DNA of 64,000 bases. Origin: Macrostomum hystrix (lineage: Eukaryota > Platyhelminthes > Macrostomidae). A model generated the notes under the pieces. It saw nothing but the letters and a program-made list of their open reading frames with translations, did not search any database and was not told the DNA's origin. The DNA is taken from NCBI GenBank assembly GCA_950097015.1, contig CATNEN010000002.1, positions 7,641,501 through 7,705,500 on the forward strand, read 5' to 3'. The stretch's first letter is position 1. Every line of letters begins with the position of its first letter. Made by a program: the position numbers and the translations under genes. This document shows positions 20,742-33,422 of the stretch, one piece after another.

Positions 20742-23700
20742 CTGCAATATAATAGGTTAAGCACTAAATAACAAACAATTCGACCAAACAGACAGCTGCA
20801 AAAGCAACCCCCTTAGGACTGACTTTACAAAGCCAGGCGCGCCACAGTAGTTTTAAGGTGTTAAGTATGCCAAACAAAAATTTACACAAAACTTCACAAA
20901 AAAACATATTTAATTATCCTTCTTTGAATTTCTTTTCTAAAGGCTTTTAATATACCTTTTCTTTAACATTAGCCATTTGCATTATGAACATTTATTTTTT
21001 CCTTTCTTTACAATAGTTACTTTTTGATATACTTTAAATACTTTACTTTTTAATTTTTTATATGTATGGATGCACAATATAAAATAGAAAAGTATTATGT
21101 ATATATATATATATATATACTAAAAAAATAGTAACAAATATTCTATGCAGCATAAAAAATATAATTTTTTAAAGGAAGTAAACAGCTGCACTTTTTACAC
21201 ATCTAAAGTTTTTATAAGAAATAAAGGACAGCAACTAAAACTATTTTCAGGTTTAAAGTCAATCTTAAAATTTGCAGTTTTAAGTAAGAAGCACATCAAC
21301 TAAAAGAAAAATAATTATAGTTATGCCTACTATATGTGAGCTAATATTAAATACAGAATAATATAATAATATCAGTAGGCACTGTTAGTGACACATTTTT
21401 AAGTATTGACCAGCAACTAGCAGCTACAAGTAATGAGCAAGTCCACTGAGTCATAAAAAATTGTGCACAATAGAGATGTAGGCCTGTCCAATAATATTGA
21501 TACCTACTCAATCTTTGGTAGGCCTATAAAATATATTCTAGTTATTTATAGCTGTCACTGTCAGGTGCAATTGAAATTTTGATTCTTAAATGTCAGGACT
21601 CAGGAGCAGATTTCAGCTTAAAAAAGTAACTTTCATATAACATCTGTAAATACTATTGCTCTACTAGCTAACCTATATGATTCCTAGCTAACTGCATGTT
21701 AGTCATAGTCATTAGTCATATGGGCTTATAGCTAGATATTAACCTTAAATCATATTTTATATCTATAAAAATGCATATCATATATGGAGATCAACTACTA
21801 ACATTAAAATTTTTATGTCTGAACATAGTAATTGAAAAGTATAGACAATGATAGCTAGACATAAAAACTTCAAAATTTTCTATATTTACCCTAGAGTATT
21901 GAATTGCAAGTATTGTGTAAAACTATCTAGTCAAGATTTGAGTACTGTACATTTTGACAAATGTGCATGTCTAGTCTATATGCATATAGGCCTATACATG
22001 TATATAGACTAGTAGGGCCTATACATTTCAAACTATGTACCATAAAGATTTACATTTTTAGATTGATCATAACTGACACTCATGCATGAGTGCTTTTTTA
22101 CTTAATGCACATTTTAATTGATGACTTCCTATAAATAAAATTCTCTGTACTTAAGGCAAGAAGTTAGCTGAATCAAATATACCATGCTGGAGAAAACAAA
22201 AGCAAGTAGCTAGAAGCTAGGTACCAATTAAAAAAAGAAATGTCTTTAAGTAAATAAAAGCAGTAGGTTTTTATACAGACAGGCTAGGTGAAAGATTATA
22301 GAAAAGCCTAGATCCAATCCAATAAGAATTTAAGGAAGCCTGCTTCTGGAGCCAGCCTGAGTAAGGCGATTCAATTCGTTCGAGCAACATCAGTAGCACT
22401 AGACAATCAATTGGCCTAGTAGGACTAGTAGATGAGGGTGAAGTTCAAGTGCACTAAAACCTTCAATTTAAAGGCGTAATACTACGACGCCGACAGCTTC
22501 CATTTTTCCCAATAATAGGGCATATCAATATGCATGTCTCGCGTTGCCTCACGTTGTATGTCGCACTTCGGTGATTCTACAAGAAAGCAAAAGTAAGATG
22601 TTCCATATTCTCGGAATATTATAATGTGAAATAAAAAATAAGTCACATTATACCAACGCATAGTGTTTAAGTTAAATATGTAAGGACTTAACGATTCGGG
22701 CGAAGCCGCGACAGAATAAGCGATTTAATCTCAACTCAACCTGTGTGATGGCTCGCTCACATCGAGCAAAATTCACAAATTTTATAAAGAATTTAAAGTA
22801 TTCAAGCGATTCCAATTGGCTACAAATTTTGCAGTAAAGAATACTGATTTAAAAAAACAACACACGTTTTAAAGTATATTCAAATAGGCCAGTCATATTT
22901 ATATATTTTTAGTGATTTCTGCGCTAGCTTTATTAAAAAAACTTTTTGTTTATTATGTTATTCATAACGGCTTTAGGACGAAGTGCAAGTTAAGAATAGA
23001 CTTTGAGGACCGCAATCCAGGGATTAGTGAAAGCGTACACTAACTCTGAGTGTATATCCCTGTGTGAATGAATGCAAGTGTGTATGCACGTTCATTGGAA
23101 CCAGTAGAATGCCTCTCGCTCGCTGCGCGTCTAATCATTGTCACAAATATTGTGCATGTGCTCACGGCCCTCCGGCTTGCTAATTACGTATTAAATAGTT
23201 TATTACGTATTATATTTTATACTATATGTATTATATATTGATAGGAATAGCTAGGCTTTAGCGAGAAGGCCGTCCAGTAATAACGAATAAAGAGAAATTC
23301 ACAATAAAAACGATACTGGCATCCAAGGCCGCTTTCAATGAGTCAGAGTCAATTCAAAAGCGCATCTATTGTACGATCCTATTGTAGTAAATTTCTGTAT
23401 TTGTAGCCTAAAATTTAGCCAGAACTTGTTTTAGCCAGTTATCTACGGGAAATTTTCTGTTACAGTACGCAGAATATCCGACAACTCCTGCAAAGGCGGA
23501 ATTCTAAATTGTTGCCAATTAAGTCCATACGGCTGAATAGCAAGAATTAGAGCCGTCAGTTCGTACCCGTGCCAATGTCGCAAATCGATAGGTAAGCAGT
23601 GTAAAATTTACAAAAAGTACATACTGTATAAGCTTAAAGATGTGCATTAAGATTTGCTTAGCATCGTTGGAAATTAGGGTATTTGAATGAATTGACTGGG

Positions 23701-23757
23701 TCTAGAGGACTAGACTCAACTACGGACTAGAGGAGCATGTAAAGTAGCTGAGTGTTG
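20742..23757. other. AT-rich region upstream of TBC1D16, no gene seen
   Basis: Three kilobases of AT-rich DNA with no coding frame of note. A dinucleotide (AT)n tract lies near 21100-21120. It likely holds the first (5' UTR) intron and promoter of TBC1D16, whose first exon I could not place. The GC content rises near 22480-22760. Confidence 0.55.
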
Positions 23758-23759
23758 CT

Positions 23760-24215
23760 CAATGTCGAGGCTTGATCAGCGAAAGTAGAGAAATTCGCTT
23801 TAGGGACTCCATAGTCGGCTGGTGCCACTTGTTGAAGGTCCAGCAGCTTCGTCTAGATAAAGGTCGGTGACCGCCGAAGTCGGAGATGATGCAAGCACAT
23901 TCGGGTGACGTGCTGATAAAGTTTGAAGGTCTGGAAAGGCCGCACTGAGGCGCAGTGCAAATTCGTGTATAGGGGTGTATGAAATACACCTAGCTCTTAT
24001 GCGAAAATCAGACCTTCGGCCAGAAACATTGAATATCTCGATGGTCTGAAGAGCTGGCGACTTGTTTCTTGCTTCAGAAGATGCGCAACAAAAATTTGGC
24101 CCGTGTTCTTGAGTTTCGTGTGCTTGCATTGTTCCGTTCGGGTGCAGCAAAAAAAATTGTCAGGGGGGAAATCTCCCCTTGGTAGTTCTACTAGCTGTTA
24201 ATCAAGAGTCAAAGG
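23760..24215 (-). mobile_element. LTR-like dispersed repeat, full reference copy
   Basis: A segment related to 7604-8015 and, for its right end, to 35255-35345 (shared GTTCTTGAGTTTCGTGTGCT, TGCATTGTTCCGTTCGGGTG and CAGCAAAAAA). On the minus strand it ends in TTCAACA and is followed by AGTGGCACCAGCC, which could be a primer-binding site. I therefore suspect an LTR in minus orientation plus a short internal piece (23760-23827). It abuts a plus-strand gypsy pol remnant, so the two may come from different insertions. Confidence 0.5.
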
Positions 24216-24239
24216 ACACGTGAGAGACAATCTAAATTT

Positions 24240-26970
24240 TTTGCTTCCAATGCTAAAGTAGAGTTAGTAAAGCCAGAAGGTTATGAAGCAGTCGTTGTAG
24301 GAACCATTAAGAAGCAAGATGTTAATTTTATCTTGGACAAATTAGAAAAGTCCGATCAGATTAAAAGTACGAACAAGCGAATTTCCACCTTTGACGGAAC
24401 CCGAGTTCAGTTCGAAGGGGAAAGTTATCTCACTGTTAAATTTGGTGACATACAAGCCAAAATAGACTTTTTGCTATGCAGTCACGAGTGTGACAATATC
24501 CTTGGCATGGAGTTTTTCCTCGAGTGCTGTGATAGCATAAGCTTATCCCAGGGAATGCTTATTCTGAAAGAAGGCGGATCACGAATTCCAATGCAATTCA
24601 CCCATTTGCCAGTGAAAGTCTGTCGAGTATACACCCAGGAGAAGACCGTGATCCCAGCTAATAGTGCATTGCGAGTCCCAGTTAGACTAGCTAAGAATGC
24701 TGAGTGCAACCACGGAACTCCCATGACAGTAGAAACCATTGGAGAAGGAGTGAAGACTCAAGAGTCGATGTTTGTGATGATGCCAACTATGAGAGATGGC
24801 ACAGCCGTAGTGGAAATTGTGAATCACCTCCCAATAGACGTGAAACTGAGCAAGTCCACTTTACTAGGATTGGCTAAGCCAGTGAAAGCCAGTGACTTAG
24901 CCTATTTTAAACCGGTCAGTCAAGCCGAACCTGCATCAGCCAGAAAAGTCAACCAGACCCAAACCGTGGAAGATGCCTGGATTGAGGAGATCAGAAATGG
25001 GTCAGAACTCTCCAGTGAGCAGAAACAGTCGGTTATCGAATTGATTAAACAGCATCGAAATGCCTTTTCACAGAACGATCTAGACAAGGGATTGACCCAC
25101 CTCATTACCCATGAGATATCTTTGAATGACGAAACACCTGTAAGATTTCCGACCAGACGAATTCCACCTCATTTACAAAAACAAGTCGACACGCAACTAG
25201 ACGATATGTTAGCTAAGAATCTAACCAGACCATGTTATTCTACTTATAGAACACCGTTAGTGATTGTTCCAAAGAAGGATTGTTCCATAAGGACAGTTAG
25301 TGATTTCCGAGTAGTGAATTCTAAAGTCAATTATGTACCTTACCCATTACCTAATATCCATCAGACGTTCTCTTATCTAACAGGAAGCCAATACTTCAGT
25401 AGTCTAGATTTAAATTCCGGTTATTGGCAAGTGCCCGTAAAAGAAGAGCATAAGCACATGACAGCTTTTTCCACCCTGACAAGAGGCCAATTTCAATATG
25501 AGGTAATGGCTCAAGGCATATCGAATGCTCCCGGAACGTTCCAAAGACTAATGAACCTCGTACTTTTAGGAATCCAACATCAATTCGCAATGTCGTATAT
25601 TGATGACATTGTCACTTATTCCAAGAACTTTAATGACCATCTGGTCCATCTAAAGGGAAGCATTTCAACGGTTAATCACCGCAGGTTTGAAGCTTAGAGC
25701 GAAGAAATGCAATTTATTTCATAAGGAATTAAAATACTTAGGCCATATTATAGGCACAGAAGGCATCCGTACCGATGAAGATAAAATCGAAGCAATTAAG
25801 ACATGGCCAAAGCCAAAAGACGCCAAAGAGTTTCGAAGTTTTCTAGGATTATGTAATTATTATAGTCGCTTTATTAAAACTATGCAGCCGCCCACCCATT
25901 ATTTCAACTGACTCGAAAGGGAGTCCAGAACTTTAAAGAAAAATGGAGTTTCTTGTCTCACTCTCACTCTCGTGTTTGCATGATCAGGCTTTCGAATCAC
26001 TTAAAACCCGCATGATGTCCACAGAAGTGCTAGCCTACCACGAATTTATCGATGATGAGAGTGGGAAACTGGTGTTGGACACAGACGCTAGTGATAATAG
26101 AATCGGTGCAGTCTTAAGTCAAATTCAGTCCGATGGTGTAGAACGACCGTTGTAGAACAACTGATCCCAATATTAAGATCCCGTCTACAGTCTCAGGATT
26201 AGAGAAGGAAAGAATTCAGGCAGGACCTCAGGATGCCAGCGTAATGCTATATTGAACCCGGTCGCTAAAGAATTCAATCCCCCACAGTTGAATGAGACAC
26301 TTCAAGATATCAATGGCAAGTGCGAAAAACTACTAACACATTATCCACCCATGCCCCTGAAGCGCGAACAATTAATTAAAGCTCAGCAGGAAGATCCTGC
26401 GATTTGCACCCTCATTGATTGGAAGAAAAAGTTAAGCTACCTCCCCAGATAACAGATCATTCCAGCAGTGAGATAAGGCAGATGAGCAAAGCCTATGAGA
26501 AAATATCGATTGAGAATGACATGCTGATAATTCAGGAAGAAGAGATTGGAAAATTGTTTTACCCAAGGCCCTCGATCAAGTAATATTTACCGACTTACAC
26601 GAAAGCCCATTGTCTGGACATCTAGGACGAGATAAGACTGTGCTGAAAGTCAAGCAGAGATTCTGGAGACCCGGTCTGGTTACAGTTATCGAAAAGCAGA
26701 TTGCAGAATTATTAATTGTCTTGAAAGCAAGCGAGGACACCGAATCCAGGCCCCAATTCAATCATTTCCTATATGCGAACCCTTCTATCGTCTCCACTGC
26801 GATTTGATCGGCCCAATATCAAAGGAAAGTCGGAGAGGGCACCGCTATGTACTTACAGTTATCGATAGTACTCCTACCACGAAGTGGCCTGTAAAATGTG
26901 AAGCCACCACCCGATATCACGCCCAAAGCAACGGCTTAGTGGAGAGGTTCAACCAAGGACTTCTATAAAT
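24240..26970 (+). pseudogene. Ty3/gypsy retrotransposon pol remnant (protease, RT, RNase H, broken integrase)
   Basis: An open frame at 24333-25697 holds a retropepsin-like region (CDNILGMEFF) but no recognisable D-T/S-G active site near its start. It continues into a reverse transcriptase with the catalytic motif YIDD at about 25600 (MSYIDDIVTYS). The frame shifts between about 25650 and 25690, and the RT thumb/connection goes on in another frame at 25687 (LGHIIGTEGI). An RNase H motif (LDTDASDNRIGAVLSQ) ends at a stop near 26153. An integrase zinc-binding part (SGHLGRDKTVLKVKQRFW) follows near 26610. The catalytic core starts at HCDLIGP, but the stretch carrying the second aspartate is missing before HAQSNGLVERFNQG (about 26925). 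No gag and no env were seen. This is an inactive copy. Confidence 0.88.
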
Positions 26971-27514
26971 AGCATCTGGACTGGAAGCTCCCCAACCCCC
27001 CTTACCCTGGAGGCCGCTCCATATTATGCTTTTCTTTTGCTTTTCTCTCATTTCTGGCTCTCTGAAACCCATATTGAACGGACGTCACAACCTGCGCTGA
27101 CACTGACAAGTGATTTAATAGCATTAGCATTTAACAAAACATTTATTTCATTCCAAACAATAGCTATAATTACACAAAATTTGCACTTCAAAAAGAATAA
27201 AATACGTAAAAAGTAATGAATTACTTTTTGCTTTTAAATTACTTTAAAAGTAAATTACTAAATTACTTTAGCATGATTGCTTTTTATCATGAAAAAGCAA
27301 GACATGATAACGGCTTCTAAAAAATCACGCAAATAAAAACGACGATTCGTGCTAAGTTTAAAATGATTGATTAGTCAAAATTCATGGCAGCAAACGAAAT
27401 TGTCACTTAATTGTCTTGTTCATTTTGGACTTATCGCACCAGTCAGCTTTGCCACTTTTCTCTTCCTTCGGCCAGCGCCTCCATCCGTAGACAAATCCTT
27501 CACCAGATTCTTCA
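26971..27514. other. AT-rich spacer between mobile-element remnants
   Basis: No gene recognised. Short tandem-like ATTACTTTT repeats near 27215-27275. Confidence 0.5.
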
Positions 27515-28340
27515 TCAGACAGTTAAAAAAGACTTCTGAACTGCGAGCTTAATGTCATGTCCTTCAGTGCAGGAGGTCGAACACATGATTGAAGAATATA
27601 GTTCATCATCCATCAACTCGTCAAATAAGTGGCACAGCAGCTGTAACTGATCAGATCTGCTCAGTAGCATCTTTCGAAGCCCCTCTCGCTGCCGAACCTC
27701 TTCGAATATCTGCCAACAGTGCTTCGCAATACAGAAAGTGACCTCAGTCGGCTTGTACAGACCTCCACGATTGATTTCATCCAGAAATCCTGCAGCAGCC
27801 GGGTGCAACCAGTCCTCCGACTCTAAAGGCAACAATTCATCGCAGCACAGAAGAATCTCTCGACTAGACTCGCATCGGCGCTTCCCGAGGACACTCCGGG
27901 CAACTGCTCCGCTAATGTAGTAGATAATTGTGCAGTCCGAGCTTTCCGGTTGCACTTCCATTTCCAAAATTGCGGCCATCTCTTTTGCAGATTCTTCTAG
28001 ACTGAGTGTACTTTCTGCATTTGGCTCAACTGCTTTGTCAATTTCGCTGAGCGAAAGGCGAGAAAATTTCAAAAGACTGATCGCTGCAATTTTTTTATTA
28101 CTGTCTAATAACTGACGAGCAGAGATAAAATAATTCGCTCCTGACATTTGTCTGAGCCAGCCAAACCTGCGCTCGATGCTGTCCGATTGCAGGGAGCCAA
28201 GAAGCACATATGAGAAACCCTCGTGACTTAGCAGGTGTCTAGCACAGGCTGCGATTGACAAGCAGGTTAGCCGGCAGGCAAGAAAAGTCTCATTGGACAA
28301 TCCTGGTTCTCGCGTTGTCTCCCAGGCCTGCGAATATTTT
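27515..28340 (-). pseudogene. P-element/THAP9-like transposase, C-terminal part
   Basis: A 261-codon minus-strand frame (28300-27515), extendable to an AG acceptor near 28340 with residues AWETTREPGLSNETF. It contains SDSIERRFGWLRQMSGANYF followed by ISARQLLDSNKKIAAISLLK, matching the conserved C-terminal block of P-element-like transposases in animals. No N-terminal THAP zinc finger or RNase H-like core is present in the window, and I did not find terminal inverted repeats. It is probably a broken copy, though this exon itself has no stop. Confidence 0.7.
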
Positions 28341-29035
28341 TATGGACAATGAGTTCCTTTACTTTAGCATTTTTTCATTACTGATCGCAATTCTAGAAAA
28401 TTTCATCTCATATATTTTTTGTTACTCGTATTTGCATTGTAATATTTTTTTAATTTTAGGTCTCTCTTTGTGTTGAGATTCCTAAACGAGGTCGGGTGTC
28501 CTACTCTTTGCTAGAGATTAAAAGAACTATTGCCTTAACTCGAAAATTACTAACAAAGACAAGACGATTCAAAAGTCCAAGCTAAACAGCTGATATTTTA
28601 GTGTTAATTAGCTAATAAGAGAAGGGCTATGACTGATTAATTGCCCTGGCAGCGGTCTGTCCGTCCACTGCCAGGTACTGTACTTAATTAAATTCAATAT
28701 TCAATTCACAATTCGCACTGTTAATTTACTTCACAAAATCTCAATAACCTCAACACAAGAACAACAATGCGAACTCTACTCGATAATAACGAAATCACGC
28801 TAACTCGATCTCAACTCGATAATGCTCTGGACGATAATAAGAACTCACGAAAATAACATGACGATTAACACAAAAAACTCCTGGACAAAAACCAGATAGT
28901 CCCAAAAACAAAACAAGACAAACAACGAGGCCCAATAACACGAAAACCTAACCCAAAGTCCTAGTCTGAAGCCGAGGCGACCAGCAAGCACTTCCGCACT
29001 ATGGCACAACGATAGTTCTATCGTGCCACACCAAA
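28341..29035. other. No gene recognised; possible internal end of an LTR element
   Basis: AT-rich. At 28999-29030 a hairpin (TGGCACAACGATAG / CTATCGTGCCA) sits directly beside the LTR candidate at 29036. Confidence 0.4.
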
Positions 29036-29346
29036 TGTCAATTCGACGGCGTCCGACCGATGATTGTCGGCGATATGGAGAGTACATCTGTGCTTGCCAA
29101 TCCCTGTCTAACACTCCGTCAGCAGTTGGCCAGACGTGCCGAGCTCAGCTCAAGATACTTACTGATGTGGGATTGAGTGTGGGGTTTTCTCCAACTAGCT
29201 GGTTGGACCGGTTACCTGTCCCGGTATCTATTACTATGCAACGACAGATAGAAGGCAAAACAACACGGAAAAGAAAAGGAAGATAGCGCCGGTCGCGTGC
29301 GTAGGCCTTGCTGGGGCGCGCATGCACTAACAACTAACCTATAACA
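29036..29346 (-). mobile_element. Candidate LTR, about 311 bp
   Basis: On the minus strand the segment begins TGTTATAG and ends TTGACA, giving the TGT...ACA ends typical of LTRs. It is followed by TTTGGTGTGGCACGATAG, which could be a primer-binding site. Its part 29158-29238 recurs at 34845-34922 (GTGGGATTGAGTGTGGGGTT, GGACCGGTTACCTGTCCCGG). No matching second LTR was found nearby. Confidence 0.45.
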
Positions 29347-29695
29347 TACATTATAATAATTCATTAGTATTGACGTGCGCGAATAAGTTACTTCAAGTAG
29401 AAATATATGCATTAGATAATAGAAATGCCGACACTACAGCATCATCAACGAACGAACGATTCTCACTCTCATTTTGCTGACTGTGAGTAAATACATGTTG
29501 TCACTAAAACTTAGATTTTTTAAAGGTCTATGTCTTAGGCAGCTCCCTAGAGAAAGTTGTCTAGGGCTAAAACCCCGCCGTACGGGTTGCGGGTCCGAAT
29601 AAAACTGCGGCCGAGCCGCAGCCCAAGTGGCCCCTCCCCCCCACATTCTAATCGGATTCTCAAACAATTCTCAAGCTACAAATTTAGCAACAAAG

Positions 29696-30658
29696 ATGGC
29701 TAATTGCTTTCGAGGCATCATCAACGCGCTGGCCAGAAGGTGGAGTCGACGAAAGACAAAAGCTCTGGAAGTGCAAGTGCCGTTGGGACCGCAGCGATTG
29801 GATTACGAAGCCAATGAGCGTGCCATTAGGGAGCTTTACATGCGCAGTGTGCATGCGGAAAGTATCATCACCGAGCAAGCGAAGCAGTCGACTGCCAGGG
29901 TCCAAGAATTGATTGCTGCGGAGATAAAGAAGATCGCGATGGCGTGTGCGAGATCCAGCGCAACAGCAGGGACAGATGAAACATCTAGAGCGCGCCGAGT
30001 GTTTTGGAAGCTGAAGTTGACCTTGCCAAAAGATCAGGCGGGTATCAGCACAATGGTCTGGCAGGATGAAGACGAGCTGGCGACTAACAAAGAGCCTGAA
30101 GCGAAGACGCCAATTGAGCGGCTGAAAGTTTCTGATCGCGCTGAGAAGCCAGACATTGATGCTTTACGATGCAGACAGGTTCCAGAAAACCTGTACAACT
30201 ACAGACCCGTAGTGCAGACTGTGGATTCGAAACGGCTCCAGCAAACACTTGTCGTCGAGATTAGAAAATTGAAAACAAAGCTAGCCAGGTCGAAAGCGAG
30301 ACCCAGGGCGAAGGCCAGAGCAAGAGGACGCCAACAGGCTTGGAAGCTGGCGTCTTTAAAGGAGGAACCGGATGATGCCGCGAAGAGCGAAGTGTCCAGT
30401 GCGAAGCCAGTCTGCTCGGGGCCAGATTGCATCTTCAAATCCATTCATGAACAACCAGACAAAGAGTTGCTTGCAAGAGCAGCAGCAAAGCCTAGAGTAT
30501 GGTTTAGAGTCCGATCGAAGCCTGAGGTTGGCTGCCGACTGGAATCTATTTCCGAAGAGCCCGAGATCTTGGCGGAGAGGCAGCTTGAAGCGGAGAACGC
30601 CTTATTTTTCGTGCTTCCTCCGGATTTTTTCGTTCGAGAGAAAGATCGCCTTGATTAG
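29696..30658 (+). CDS. Unrecognised single-exon protein of 320 residues, highly charged
   Basis: An intact frame from ATG 29696 (AAGATGG context) to the stop at 30658. I chose this ATG because the upstream in-frame extension begins only with GTG. I do not recognise the family. Visible features: a basic N-terminus (ALARRWSRRKTK), alternating charged helices likely to form a coiled coil at about residues 35-90, and an Arg/Lys/Ala-rich stretch around residues 205-235 (KARPRAKARARGRQQAW) that could bind nucleic acid or act as a nuclear signal. The C-terminus is acidic-hydrophobic (ENALFFVLPPDFFVREK). It is flanked by mobile DNA on the left, and a tandem duplication starts about 10 bases after its stop. 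It could be a lineage-restricted gene or part of an element. Confidence 0.5.
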   Translation: MANCFRGIINALARRWSRRKTKALEVQVPLGPQRLDYEANERAIRELYMRSVHAESIITEQAKQSTARVQELIAAEIKKIAMACARSSATAGTDETSRARRVFWKLKLTLPKDQAGISTMVWQDEDELATNKEPEAKTPIERLKVSDRAEKPDIDALRCRQVPENLYNYRPVVQTVDSKRLQQTLVVEIRKLKTKLARSKARPRAKARARGRQQAWKLASLKEEPDDAAKSEVSSAKPVCSGPDCIFKSIHEQPDKELLARAAAKPRVWFRVRSKPEVGCRLESISEEPEILAERQLEAENALFFVLPPDFFVREKDRLD

Positions 30659-30667
30659 GCTTCGATG

Positions 30668-32800
30668 GTGAGTTGGTTCAGTGAGTACTTTTATTTAGTA
30701 ACTTAGTGAGGTTATTCTAGGACGCCGTAACGGTTCTTGTCTAGCCAAAGCAGATGTCTGACTGAAAATTATTAGCAGCAATGAAATTTATTGCCTACTG
30801 AAAGTAGAATAGCTTGAAAGAAGTGAAACCAGTTAGTGAATTGGACACAGAACAAGAAAAAGTGTGCAGTGTTGACGGAATGCTTAGATCGGATTTTAAA
30901 GGACTGTCATTAGCTTTCATTTATATATCATTTAGAAAAAAACAAAAAAAACTTTAAAAGCATTTTAAAATCCAAAAAACTAAAAAACTATCAAAAAAGC
31001 CAAAAAAGTTGTATTGATTTCTAGGTTTTGAATTCTAGAACTCAAATACTTGAAGTAATTGTAGATATTATAACAAAATCTTACACGAATCAAACGCACC
31101 TATTTTGTATATACAGGACGCTTAATTTACTGTACTTCTATAGAATATTTAGCCTATAATTACGATACATTTCTGTATTTTGCATTGGCATGCATTCGCG
31201 AATAGAATAGCTAGTTGATTTCGCCCTTTGCGTATAAAACTGTACAAAATTGGTCAAAATTGATTAGCTTCAGATTAAAGATTAGGGCCAATAGACTAGA
31301 TAATTTACAGGTGTTGTTCTCTCCCTCCCTCCTCTTCCCCCATTTCACCCACTGTGGCGCGCGATGGTGGGCAAAGTTCCGTCGAATCTCGCAGAAGAGA
31401 CGCTGTCAATGCGCCCTCGTGTGTCATTCTCAACGATCTCTCTGAGTGTTTCGGCGGGTGTTTCACCGTGTTTGGGGTTCACGGGCCGCAGTACCGCCGC
31501 ATATTGTGACTGTCGGATGACGTCCCCCCCCTTCCATCCATTGCCATGGAGGTTTAAATGAGGAGACCGAGCGAGTGTGAGGAAGAGAACAATATGGGCA
31601 AAATTGGGTTAGGGACTAGGGACAACAATTTAAATCCACCATGACATATACCGTACAGCATTTACATCTATTTATTGTACTCAACTACTCACAAATGAAA
31701 GCTAACGACTGCCAAACTTAATTGCAACATAAGGCGAGTTTTGGTGAGTTGGTTCAGTGAGTACTTTTATTTAGTAACTTAGTGAGGTTATTCTAGGACG
31801 CCGTAACGGTTCTTGTCTAGCCAAAGCAGATGTCTGACTGAAAATTATTAGCAGCAATGAAATTTATTGCCTACTGAAAGTAGAATAGCTTGAAAGAAGT
31901 GAAACCAGTTAGTGAATTGGACACAGAACAAGAAAAAGTGAGCAGTGTTGACGGAATGCTTAGATCGGATTTTAAAGGACTGTCATTAGCTTTCATTTAT
32001 ATATCATTTAGAAAAAAACAAAAAAACTTTAAAAGCATTTTAAAATCCAAAAAACTAAAAAACTATCAAAAAAGCCAAAAAAAGTGGTTTTGATTGCTAG
32101 GTTTTGAATTCTAGAACTCAAATACTTGAAGTAATTCTAGAAATTATAACAAAATCTTACACGAATCAAACGCACCTATTTTGTATATACTGGACGCTTA
32201 ATTTACTGTACTTCTATAGAATATTTAGCCTATAATTACGATACATTTCTGATTTTGCATTGGCATGCATTCGCGAATAGAATAGCTAGTTGATTTCGCC
32301 CTTTGCGTATAAAACTGTACAAAATTGGTCAAAATTGATTAGCTTCAGATTACAGATTAGGGCCAATAGACTAGATAATTTACAGGTGTTGTTCTCTCCC
32401 TCCCTCCTCTTCCCCCATTTCACCCACTGTGGCGCGCGATGGTGGGCAAAGTTCCGTCGAATCTCGCAGAAGAGACGCTGTCAATGCGCCCTCGTGTGTC
32501 ATTCTCAACGATCTCTCTGAGTGTTTCGGCGGGTGTTTCACCGTGTTTGGGGTTCACGGGCCGCAGTACCGCCGCATATTGTGACTGTCGGATGACGTCC
32601 CCCCCCTTCCATCCATTGCCATGGAGGTTTAAATGAGGAGACCGAGCGAGTGTGAGGAAGAGAACAATATGGGCAAAATTGGGTTAGGGACTAGGGACAA
32701 CAATTTAAATCCACCATGACATATACCGTACAGCATTTACATATATTTATTGTACTCAACTACTCACAAATGAAAGCTAACGACTGTTAAACTTATTTGC
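30668..32800. repeat. Two-copy tandem duplication, 1,075-bp unit
   Basis: Copy 1 at about 30668-31742 and copy 2 at about 31743-32800 are nearly identical apart from a few substitutions and 1-base indels. Both begin GTGAGTTGGTTCAGTGAG. Each contains a GC-rich core (31352-31560 and 32427-32635) starting GGCGCGCGATGGTGGGC and flanked by AT-rich DNA. No protein family or RNA gene was recognised; the small frames in the core are duplicated too. The unit begins just after the stop codon of the preceding reading frame. Confidence 0.93.
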
Positions 32801-33287
32801 AACTTAAACTATTGAGATTTAGTTTTAATCTGTTTTAGTGGGGACTCGATAGTTATTTTTTTGAAATTTTGGATTTTAGGCAAAATTGTGCAGTACATAG
32901 TTTTTACGTAGAGTATTTTAATTAACACATTTTCATTTGTTCATAAATGCATGACATCCAGTTGCACTTTCCCACTCGCTTCCATATCAATGGTTTAAAT
33001 GCTGATGTACCAATAGCAACTGAAGGATGTCACAAATCAGCCACTGTTGCTGACACATTTCTATGTGACATACTTCACTGTCATTGGCCACATCTCATTT
33101 GTGCTCAACAAAGTCAACAGATGTGCAACAACCTTCCCATCCCATTGTACATTTTATATTTGGAAAAAGAAATGCGAAATGCATGTTTTGAAGACTCACA
33201 AAATGAGTCTAATCGTGGTCTTTTGCCTTTGTTATTTCTTCAGCTTTTTGTTTTCATTCGATTGGAGCAGAAAAGTTATTAACAAAT
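32801..33287. other. No gene recognised
   Basis: Spacer with two overlapping short frames (plus 32947-33282) of no known family. Confidence 0.5.
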
Positions 33288-33415
33288 AGTTGGTTCTTGC
33301 CACCAGAAACCCGACGAGAATTGTTGACATTCTCGACGATGCCGATGTTTTACGATTCTGGAATTTGTTTTCATCGAATGAGCGGAAAATAGCGGACAAT
33401 AAATTAGAAGCAGCA
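33288..33415 (+). mobile_element. Short dispersed repeat (MITE-like), copy 1
   Basis: Contains GGTTCTTGCCACCAGAAAC, TCTCGACGATGCCGATGTTT and GAGCGGAAAAT. It shares these in order with 43355-43505 (plus) and 63092-63240 (minus). Confidence 0.6.
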
Positions 33416-33422
33416 AGTTACG

